A stretch of DNA of 12,256 bases from Bacteroidales bacterium (lineage in GTDB: Bacteria > Bacteroidota > Bacteroidia > Bacteroidales > UBA932): contig JAFNUQ010000002.1 in NCBI GenBank assembly GCA_017383945.1, positions 1 through 12,256 on the forward strand, written 5' to 3'. This document shows, one piece after another, positions 8,080 through 12,256 of this stretch. Below the pieces are notes generated by a model, which saw only the letters and a list, made by a program, of their open reading frames with translations, did not search any database and had not been told where the DNA came from. The position numbers and the translations under genes are program-made. Every line of letters begins with the position of its first letter. The stretch's first letter is position 1.

Positions 8080-9233
8080 TGCTGAAAGGTAGTTTCCCAA
8101 TAGAAAAGTTTCAGGGGCTTCGCACTCCTTTCTATTATTATGATCTTCCGCTGCTGCGACGCACTTTGGATGCGATTGAGCAAGCAGTGGCAGGGGAGGA
8201 GTTATATAAGGTCCACTATGCAATCAAGGCCAACTACAATCCTGTGATTCTTAGAGAAATCGCAGCTCGTGGCCTGGGTGCGGACTGTGTGAGCGGAGGA
8301 GAGGTAAAAGCGGCCCTTGATGCCGGATTTGCTCCCGAATCTGTGGTTTATGCAGGTGTGGGCAAGAGTGATGAAGAAATTCGCTTTGCGCTCAATGCAG
8401 GGATTTCGCGTTTCAACGTGGAGTCTGCTGCTGAGTTGGAGGTAATCAACGAGATTGCCGCTTCTCTTGGCAAGGTGGCTCCTGTGAGCCTGCGAGTCAA
8501 TCCTGATATCGGAGCGCATACTCACGCAAATATCACTACAGGACTGGCCGAGAATAAATTTGGTATCAATTACGAGCAGTTGGAGGATGTGCTAAGACTT
8601 GCGATGAGTCTGGAAAATGTCGCATATAAAGGCCTGCATTTCCACATCGGATCGCAGATTCTTGATATGATGGATTTTGTTGCGCTTTGCAACCGCATCA
8701 ATCAGCTTGCAGGAAATTTGCATCGTGCAAGACTCCCTCTAGGAGATATAAATGTCGGTGGCGGTCTGGGTATCAATTATGAGCATCCAAATCACCTTGA
8801 TATTGCGGATTTCAAGGCCTATTTTGCGACCTTTAAGCGCACTCTCGATCTCCCTGAGGGTACAGCGGTGCACTTTGAGCTAGGGCGCAGTATTGTAGCC
8901 CCTTGTGGTAGCCTCATCTCTCGAGTGCTCTATGTCAAGGAGGGTACGACCAAGAAATTTGCAATCATCGATGCAAGTATGACCGAGCTCGTGCGTCCTG
9001 CTATGTACAAGGCCTACCATCGTGTAGAAAACCTCTCGTCAGGAGAGCCTGAAGAGCTTTATGATGTTGTGGGACCTGTCTGCGAGAGCAGCGATGTCTT
9101 CCTCAAGAATACCTCAATTGACAAGTGCCATCGTGGTGATTTTGTGGCGATTCGCAGCGCAGGAGCCTATGGCGAATCCATGGCTTCACGCTACAATTGT
9201 CGCCCTCTCCCCGAGAGCTTCTTTGACGTATAG
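8079..9233 (+). CDS. lysA: Diaminopimelate decarboxylase
   Basis: It decarboxylates meso-2,6-diaminopimelate to L-lysine, the last step of the pathway. This is a PLP-dependent alanine-racemase-fold (fold type III) enzyme. Its 384 residues are slightly short compared with many LysA proteins but include all core motifs: the PLP lysine in YAIKANYN (Lys50), HFHIGSQI (187-194), the glycine-rich phosphate loop GGGLGINYE (227-235), ELGRS (267-271), GPVCESSDV (332-340) with catalytic Cys335, and GAYGESMASRYN (362-373). It is the last gene of the rightward operon, and translation restarts on the lysC stop. It ends only 2 bp from the stop of the convergent trpB2 gene, so its 3' UTR must run antisense into trpB2. 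Confidence 0.97.
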   Translation: MLKGSFPIEKFQGLRTPFYYYDLPLLRRTLDAIEQAVAGEELYKVHYAIKANYNPVILREIAARGLGADCVSGGEVKAALDAGFAPESVVYAGVGKSDEEIRFALNAGISRFNVESAAELEVINEIAASLGKVAPVSLRVNPDIGAHTHANITTGLAENKFGINYEQLEDVLRLAMSLENVAYKGLHFHIGSQILDMMDFVALCNRINQLAGNLHRARLPLGDINVGGGLGINYEHPNHLDIADFKAYFATFKRTLDLPEGTAVHFELGRSIVAPCGSLISRVLYVKEGTTKKFAIIDASMTELVRPAMYKAYHRVENLSSGEPEELYDVVGPVCESSDVFLKNTSIDKCHRGDFVAIRSAGAYGESMASRYNCRPLPESFFDV

Positions 9234-9235
9234 AA

Positions 9236-10546
9236 CTAATCGTGAAGATTGCCTGCGAGGTAATTATCGTAGGCTGTCATATCAATGAGACCGTGTCCGG
9301 AAAGGTTAAACAGGATAACCTTCTGCTCACCGGTCTCTTTGCATTTCTGAGCCTCTCTGATGGTTGCTGCAATCGCGTGACAAGACTCAGGTGCAGGCAC
9401 TATGCCTTCAGCCTTGGCAAAGAGCACACCTGCCTGGAATGACTCAAGCTGCTTGATGTCGACGGCTTCCATTAGGCCGTCCTTGAGCAATTGGCTGGCG
9501 ATTACGCCAGCACCATGGTAACGCAGACCACCTGCGTGAATATTGGCAGGCATAAAATCGTGGCCGAGAGAGAACATCGGCAGCAGCGGAGTGTGCCCAG
9601 CAACGTCGCCGAAGTCATATCTGAACTCACCTTGAGTGAGCTTAGGGCAGGATGCTGGCTCTGCTGCGATGAAGCGCGTCTGCTTGCCTTCGAGGATGTT
9701 GTGACGCATAAATGGGAATGCGATGCCGCCGAAGTTTGAGCCACCGCCGAAGCAAGCTACGACGATGTCGGGATATTCGCCCGCGAGGGCCATCTGCTTC
9801 TCTGCCTCAAGGCCGATAATTGTCTGATGCAGAGTCACGTGGCTCATTACTGAGCCGAGTACGTATTTGCAGTTTGGAGTGCTTTCTGCAAGCTCTATCG
9901 CCTCAGAAATGGCTGTGCCAAGCGAACCCTGGTTGTTAGGGTCTTTGGTTAGGATGTCCTTGCCGGCGCGGGTGGACATCGAAGGTGATGCAATCACCTG
10001 AGCACCGAACATCTGCATCAGCGAGCGTCTGTAAGGCTTCTGCTCGTAGCTGATCTTCACCTGGTAGACGGCTGCTTCCAAGCCAAACACTTTGGCTGCA
10101 TATGACACAGCAGTGCCCCATTGGCCAGCGCCTGTCTCTGTAGTGATGTTGGTGATTCCTTCCTGCTGGCAATAGTATGCCTGAGCTAGAGCTGAATTGA
10201 GCTTATGGCTGCCCACCGGACTCACGGATTCGTTTTTGAAATAAATGTGAGCAGGTGTGCCAAGAGCTTTTTCCAGGCCTGTCGCACGCACGAGAGGGGT
10301 GCAGCGGTAGTTTTTGTACAGCTCTCTCACCGGCTCTGGGATGTCAATCCAGGCATTTGTCTGATCAAGTTCCTGACGACTGCACTCCTGGCTGAACATA
10401 GGGAAGAGGTCCTCAGCCTTCAGCTCCTCTTTTGTCTTAGGGTGGAGGATAGGCTGTGGCTTATTCTTCATGTCGGCCTGTATGTTGTACCACTGAGTCG
10501 GAATCTCCGCTTCGGTAAGGAAAAATCTTTTCTGATCTTTGCTCAT
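9236..10546 (-). CDS. trpB2: TrpB2-type tryptophan synthase beta chain
   Basis: This fold-type II PLP enzyme condenses indole with serine to tryptophan. Its 436 residues and N-terminal extension (about 1-80) set it apart from the shorter classical TrpB. Visible motifs are CTPLVRA (82-88), the PLP lysine in GSHKLNSA (Lys115), TTETGAGQWG (135-144, with catalytic Glu137 and Trp where classical TrpB has His), the phosphate loop GGGSN (267-271) and LSGHG (415-419). There is no trpA or other trp gene beside it, as is usual for TrpB2 proteins, which often act without TrpA in indole salvage; some archaeal members accept O-phosphoserine. It sits 15 bp downstream of the GNAT gene on the same strand, and no clear promoter lies in that gap. 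The biological substrate is inferred from the family. Confidence 0.93.
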   Translation of the reverse strand: MSKDQKRFFLTEAEIPTQWYNIQADMKNKPQPILHPKTKEELKAEDLFPMFSQECSRQELDQTNAWIDIPEPVRELYKNYRCTPLVRATGLEKALGTPAHIYFKNESVSPVGSHKLNSALAQAYYCQQEGITNITTETGAGQWGTAVSYAAKVFGLEAAVYQVKISYEQKPYRRSLMQMFGAQVIASPSMSTRAGKDILTKDPNNQGSLGTAISEAIELAESTPNCKYVLGSVMSHVTLHQTIIGLEAEKQMALAGEYPDIVVACFGGGSNFGGIAFPFMRHNILEGKQTRFIAAEPASCPKLTQGEFRYDFGDVAGHTPLLPMFSLGHDFMPANIHAGGLRYHGAGVIASQLLKDGLMEAVDIKQLESFQAGVLFAKAEGIVPAPESCHAIAATIREAQKCKETGEQKVILFNLSGHGLIDMTAYDNYLAGNLHD

Positions 10547-10561
10547 TGTATTCAGCTATTT

Positions 10562-11062
10562 CTATTTTATATATGCGTCACGTGGGTCTCCGTTGGCAAG
10601 GAGAATCACTCCGCAGTATTTAAATCCATACTTCTTGAGTATGTGATGCATTATCACATTGTCTCGGTGGGTGTCAATGCGGAGTCTTCCACATCTTTCA
10701 AGCGCCCATTCAAAGCATTGCTGTGCAAACCCTTTGCTTGATTGTGCGTCAGAGTCACTGGAGATGCACGCTGCAATCCTGTGAATCACGTAGTAAGGCT
10801 CGTCATCCGGCCACTGACCTTCGTATATGATTTTGTAGGTCGGATCAGGACCCGGGATAAATGCCATTGTGCCCACAATCACATTGTCTGACTCTGCGAC
10901 ATAACTTACTCCGGCATCTATATCCGCTTTGATGATATCTTCGTTGGGGTAGTTGTCGTTCCACTGATTGAGATTACCGCTGCTGCGCATAATCTTGCGG
11001 GCGTCGGCAAAAATCTCCATCATCCGAGGAATATCATCATATTTTGCGTTCCTGAAATTCAC
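10562..11062 (-). CDS. GNAT-family N-acetyltransferase
   Basis: The 166-residue product, counted from a GTG start, is a small acetyl-CoA-dependent acetyltransferase of unknown substrate. The N-terminal strand and helix (FRNAKYDDIPRMMEIFADAR), the central YVAESDNVIVGTMAF strand pair, YYVIHRIA before the acetyl-CoA loop, and DTHRDNVIMHHILKKYGF near the C-terminus are typical of Gcn5-related enzymes. The frame is open back to an ATG at 11164, but that adds 34 Cys-rich residues encoded in the GC-rich repeat zone and does not look like protein. The fold begins at VNFRNA, so GTG at 11062 (or 11068) is preferred. The predicted promoter box overlaps this point, leaving almost no leader. It probably heads a GNAT-trpB2 transcript. 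The family call is firm; the start and substrate are uncertain. Confidence 0.85.
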   Translation of the reverse strand: MNFRNAKYDDIPRMMEIFADARKIMRSSGNLNQWNDNYPNEDIIKADIDAGVSYVAESDNVIVGTMAFIPGPDPTYKIIYEGQWPDDEPYYVIHRIAACISSDSDAQSSKGFAQQCFEWALERCGRLRIDTHRDNVIMHHILKKYGFKYCGVILLANGDPRDAYIK

Positions 11063-11067
11063 AGACA

Positions 11068-11100
11068 CAAATGTACCCAATAATTTGATAAAAGCACAAC
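11068..11100 (-). promoter_or_regulatory. Predicted promoter of the GNAT-trpB2 unit
   Basis: On the - strand, TACATTTG (11075-11068) is an exact TAnnTTTG match, and GTTG (11100-11097) lies 21 bp upstream as a three-of-four -33 box. Transcription would begin within a few bases of the preferred GTG codon at 11062, so the message would be leaderless or nearly so. Confidence 0.5.
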
Positions 11101-11151
11101 ATTTTGCGGAACGAGCACAGAGTTCTTTCCCAATCCCGCACTTGGTTCCAC

Positions 11152-11180
11152 CTCCTGGGTGCACCAGGGGCCGTTTTTGT
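11152..11180 (+). terminator. Terminator-like hairpin in the first 52-bp unit
   Basis: Seven pairs (11152-11158 with 11164-11170, one of them G-T) enclose the loop GTGCA and are followed by CC and GTTTTTGTT (11173-11181). This resembles a + strand intrinsic terminator. No + strand gene precedes it, so it would stop only antisense transcription through the GNAT region or act within a local RNA. Because it is also the first unit of the repeat array, the resemblance may be incidental. Confidence 0.35.
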
Positions 11181-11306
11181 TCACAGGAGCCACCTGAATC
11201 TACCTCTCGTGTGCACCTGCACGTTCCTCTGCACCCATCTCCCTCCTCCTGCCGCCTCCTGGGTACGTTGGAGCTAGTTTCCGCATACCAGAATCAGTCA
11301 TTGTCA

Positions 11307-11426
11307 CGGAAAGCAACTGATTCCGACCGGGTACGGCCTTCAGCCTATCCTTCCCGGCCTCCGGCCGGGCCCCTTCCGCTCACGAGTCGCGGACGACTAC
11401 GCCCGCCTGGAGTCAGTTGCTTTCCG
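11307..11426 (+). other. Possible structured RNA domain closed by an 18-bp long-range stem
   Basis: Bases 11307-11324 pair with 11409-11426 over 18 bp. The only non-Watson-Crick position is T-G, which would be a U-G wobble in a + strand RNA. Inside lie a perfect 7-bp hairpin (CCCGGCC, 11353-11359, with GGCCGGG, 11363-11369, loop TCC) and a 5-bp hairpin (AGTCG, 11385-11389, with CGACT, 11394-11398, loop CGGA). A competing 8-bp stem pairs 11291-11298 with 11316-11323. It lies within the 52-bp array, so the stem may simply reflect an inverted unit. Confidence 0.4.
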
Positions 11427-11605
11427 CTTTGTGTCGGCATCACTCGCCGCCCTCTCGTGTGCGCTCAGGCCCTTCTCCGCACACAACACCCTCGTTCAAC
11501 GCTCTCCCGTGTGCGCCAGGAGTCATCTCCGCACCCATGTCACTCCTCCTGACGCCTCCTGGGTGCGCCAGAGGCCTTTTCCGCTCACGGGAGCGTCCGA
11601 ATAGA

Positions 11606-11641
11606 TGTAACGGACTGAGCAACAGTCGGCGAGCAGTTACA
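11606..11641 (+). other. Nested hairpin just after the repeat array
   Basis: TGTAAC (11606-11611) pairs with GTTACA (11636-11641). Inside, GACTG (11613-11617) pairs with CAGTC (11623-11627) around the loop AGCAA. All pairs are Watson-Crick, so the strand is not determined by it. Confidence 0.4.
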
Positions 11642-11643
11642 GC

Positions 11644-11713
11644 GGACTTGGCTGTCTGCTTGGGGTGCCCTAGCCACCCGCGACAGGCTCCACAAGGAGA
11701 GCAGCGCAAGTCC
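11644..11713 (+). other. Possible three-way-junction RNA fold
   Basis: GGACTTGGCTG (11644-11654) pairs with CAGC (11702-11705) and CAAGTCC (11707-11713), with one bulged G at 11706. A G-T pair (11655 with 11701) can extend the stem. The enclosed segment holds two hairpins: GGGTG (11663-11667) with CACCC (11675-11679), and CTCC (11688-11691) with GGAG (11696-11699) around ACAA. A closing stem of 11 pairs with two inner hairpins is the layout of a compact structured RNA. I match it to no known class, and chance pairing in GC-rich DNA remains possible. Confidence 0.4.
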
Positions 11714-11720
11714 CAAATAG

Positions 11721-11800
11721 TGCATGACCATCCACAGTCCTATTTTGTAAGATGCTGCATATCAGCTATATAATATTTTTTATGCGTGGATGGTCATGCA
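11721..11800. repeat. Perfect 15-bp inverted repeat around an AT-rich core
   Basis: TGCATGACCATCCAC (11721-11735) and its exact reverse complement (11786-11800) are separated by 50 bp. An additional GCATA/TATGC stem (11757-11761 with 11781-11785) stacks directly on the right arm. No open frame of note lies in the core, and no convincing target-site duplication flanks it. Confidence 0.65.
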
Positions 11801-11809
11801 TACAAAAAC

Positions 11810-11849
11810 GGACCGTCCACAGCCTGAGTTGAGATAGGGTGGATGGGCC
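11810..11849. repeat. Second hairpin related to the preceding inverted repeat
   Basis: GGACCGTCCAC (11810-11820) pairs with GTGGATGGGCC (11839-11849) with one G-T pair and one A-G mismatch, loop 18 nt. Its left arm, GACCGTCCACAGCC, closely repeats GACCATCCACAGTCC of the inverted repeat at 11721. Read on the - strand it is followed by GTTTTTG (11809-11803), so it could act as a leftward terminator. Confidence 0.5.
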
Positions 11850-11867
11850 TCGCACGGAACCAACGGC

Positions 11868-11908
11868 AGCGTGCCCGGTGTGATTTCAGACCGCACACCG
11901 AGCACGCT
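11868..11908. repeat. Twin hairpin, copy 1
   Basis: A 15-position stem (11868-11882 with 11894-11908) has an 11-nt loop. The single imperfect pair is C-A on the + strand, which becomes U-G if the - strand is transcribed. The core GTGCCCGGTGTG / CACACCGAGCAC is shared with the hairpin at 11955. On the + strand it is followed by ATGATTTTT, so terminator activity is possible in that direction. Confidence 0.65.
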
Positions 11909-11954
11909 ATGATTTTTCAATCTTCTTACAATCAATTATATACATTTCGCGACC

Positions 11955-11989
11955 GTGCCCGGTGTGTAGCATAAAAACACACCGAGCAC
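11955..11989. repeat. Twin hairpin, copy 2
   Basis: A 13-position stem (11955-11967 with 11977-11989) has a 9-nt loop. Both arms repeat those of the 11868 hairpin 84 bp upstream, including the same C-A position. The loops differ completely, so the stem, not the loop, is what is shared. Confidence 0.65.
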
Positions 11990-11991
11990 AC

Positions 11992-12009
11992 TATCTGATC
12001 TTTCAGATA
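11992..12009. other. Small perfect hairpin
   Basis: TATCTGA (11992-11998) pairs with TCAGATA (12003-12009) around TCTT. It directly follows the second twin hairpin. No U-tract follows, so it is probably not a terminator on its own. Confidence 0.4.
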
Positions 12010-12073
12010 TATTCAGTGATTATGATTTTAATAGGGAGATAAAAAAGATTTCGGTAAAGATTTTGCAATAATG

Positions 12074-12104
12074 TTTGCGTGATTAAGATAAATGATTATA
12101 TTTG
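12074..12104 (+). promoter_or_regulatory. Consensus Bacteroidota promoter reading out of the window
   Basis: TTTG (12074-12077), 19 bp, then TATATTTG (12097-12104) is an exact match to TTTG-N19-21-TAnnTTTG. Transcription would start near 12108-12111 and run rightward past the window end. No gene starts before 12256 apart from a 15-codon frame, so it presumably serves the next gene to the right. Confidence 0.75.
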
Positions 12105-12256
12105 CAGTAAATTAGGACTACAAAATCAACAAACGTATTTTTTCAATAAACTTTGGTGTGGGCAAATTATGCTCTCGCCATATAGGTTTATCGGTTCTTA
12201 TTATGATATACATTAAAGGTTGCCACACAAGTGATGGCACAAAGTTAAACATATAA
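12105..12256 (+). promoter_or_regulatory. Leader region with two alternative stems and a 15-codon frame
   Basis: GTGTGGGCAA (12156-12165) can pair with TTGCCACAC (12220-12228), leaving one bulged G. Alternatively TGCCA (12221-12225) can pair with TGGCA (12235-12239). The two stems use the same bases and exclude one another. A small frame (ATG 12169 to TAA 12216, product MLSPYRFIGSYYDIH) lies exactly in the loop of the long stem. This arrangement is compatible with attenuation or a small regulatory leader, but the downstream gene is not visible and the stems are short. Confidence 0.3.

Larger units (their letters stand above)
11151..11606. repeat. Degenerate 52-bp-period tandem array, GC- and pyrimidine-rich
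   Basis: Units beginning CCTCCTGGGT or CCTCTCGTGT recur at 11151, 11203, 11255, 11451, 11503 and 11555. The three in each group are exactly 52 bp apart. More diverged or shifted units fill the middle, at about 11307, 11349 and 11399. A second landmark, [TC]TC[CT]GC, lies 24 bases into the units at 11203, 11255, 11451, 11503 and 11555, and 23-25 bases into the middle units near 11349 and 11399. A rough consensus for the first half is CCTCcyGkGTGCGCCagG, then a variable stretch, then TCCGCaCa. That makes about nine copies in all. Copies differ at many positions, so the array is old or under structural rather than sequence constraint. The period is not a multiple of three, which argues against coding. 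The base composition is strikingly unlike the AT-rich DNA on either side. Confidence 0.75.

Noticed and set aside
7390..8223. Long - strand open frame of 277 codons opposite lysC/lysA
   Set aside because: It is fully antisense to two unmistakable enzymes, and the product has no domain character.
9251..9274. Terminator between lysA and trpB2
   Set aside because: The hairpin has seven pairs, one G-U, a 10-nt loop and no U-tract, and it lies inside the trpB2 coding sequence.
10968..11552. Open + strand frame of 194 codons through the GC-rich region
   Set aside because: It runs antisense to the GNAT gene and then through the 52-bp array. The period is not divisible by three, the product is Pro/Ser/Arg/Cys-rich with no domain, and stop codons are rare there because of the composition.
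11151..11606. CRISPR array
   Set aside because: The 52-bp units are contiguous and degenerate, without constant repeats separated by unique spacers, and no cas gene is present.
11150..11720. Known structured RNA (RNase P, tmRNA, 6S, SRP, tRNA, group II intron)
   Set aside because: I looked for signatures such as the GAGGAAAGTCC of RNase P, a CCA end with a T arm, or a domain V-like hairpin and found none. A covariance search would be needed to exclude them fully.
11417..11773. Open frames of 118 (+) and 89 (-) codons in the repeat zone
   Set aside because: Same composition effect; they have no recognisable fold and no start context, and they overlap one another on opposite strands.
11721..11800. 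Miniature transposon as a firm annotation
   Set aside because: No target-site duplication could be identified at the ends and no second full copy is in the window, so it is left as an inverted repeat.

Overview
The window comes from a Bacteroidota genome, most likely a gut or rumen member of the Bacteroidales. Three things point there: the protein sequences resemble Bacteroides-type homologues, strong Shine-Dalgarno sequences are absent (starts sit behind A/T-rich leaders), and there are several matches to the Bacteroidota promoter TTTG-N19-21-TAnnTTTG. This placement is a judgement from pattern recall; no search was run.

Layout. 2-715 (+) is the 3' end of a large PEP/pyruvate-binding-domain protein. 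It converges on the thrA-asd operon (-), with a strong 12-bp hairpin terminator between them at 747-774. thrA (fused aspartokinase/homoserine dehydrogenase, 1821-4259) and asd (801-1808) are read leftward. Diverging from them, a tightly packed operon is read rightward: a class I/II aminotransferase (4409-5725), metX (5722-6756), lysC (6766-8079) and lysA (8079-9233), with 4-bp and 1-bp overlaps or a 9-bp gap. The ~150 bp between the two operons holds back-to-back promoters with identical -7 boxes. lysA converges on trpB2 (9236-10546, -) with only 2 bp between stop codons. A GNAT acetyltransferase (10562-11062, -) lies 15 bp upstream of trpB2 and probably shares its transcript.

Together the central genes form an aspartate-family module. 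Two aspartokinases, one ThrA-type and one with the classic lysine-binding ACT motif, make aspartyl phosphate. Asd reduces it to the semialdehyde, the branch point. The ThrA homoserine dehydrogenase domain leads to threonine and methionine, MetX activates homoserine for methionine, and LysA performs the last step to lysine. dapA/B/L/F, thrB/C and the sulphydrylation enzyme are not in the window.

The last 1.2 kb (11063-12256) has no credible protein gene and is the least ordinary part. It contains: (a) a GC-rich, pyrimidine-rich, highly degenerate tandem array with a 52-bp period (about 11151-11606); (b) potential RNA domains in and after it, including an 18-bp long-range stem at 11307-11426 and a three-way-junction-like fold at 11644-11713; (c) four larger hairpins in a row (11721-11989), the last two being copies of one another; and (d) a consensus Bacteroidota promoter (12074-12104) reading rightward out of the window, with a leader that can form two mutually exclusive stems. 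In the (a)/(b) structures nearly all imperfect pairs are G-T on the + strand, so they would be G-U wobbles in a + strand RNA. The twin hairpins favour the - strand in the same way. Whether this is a large structured RNA, a decayed repeat array or a DNA-level element cannot be settled from one sequence.
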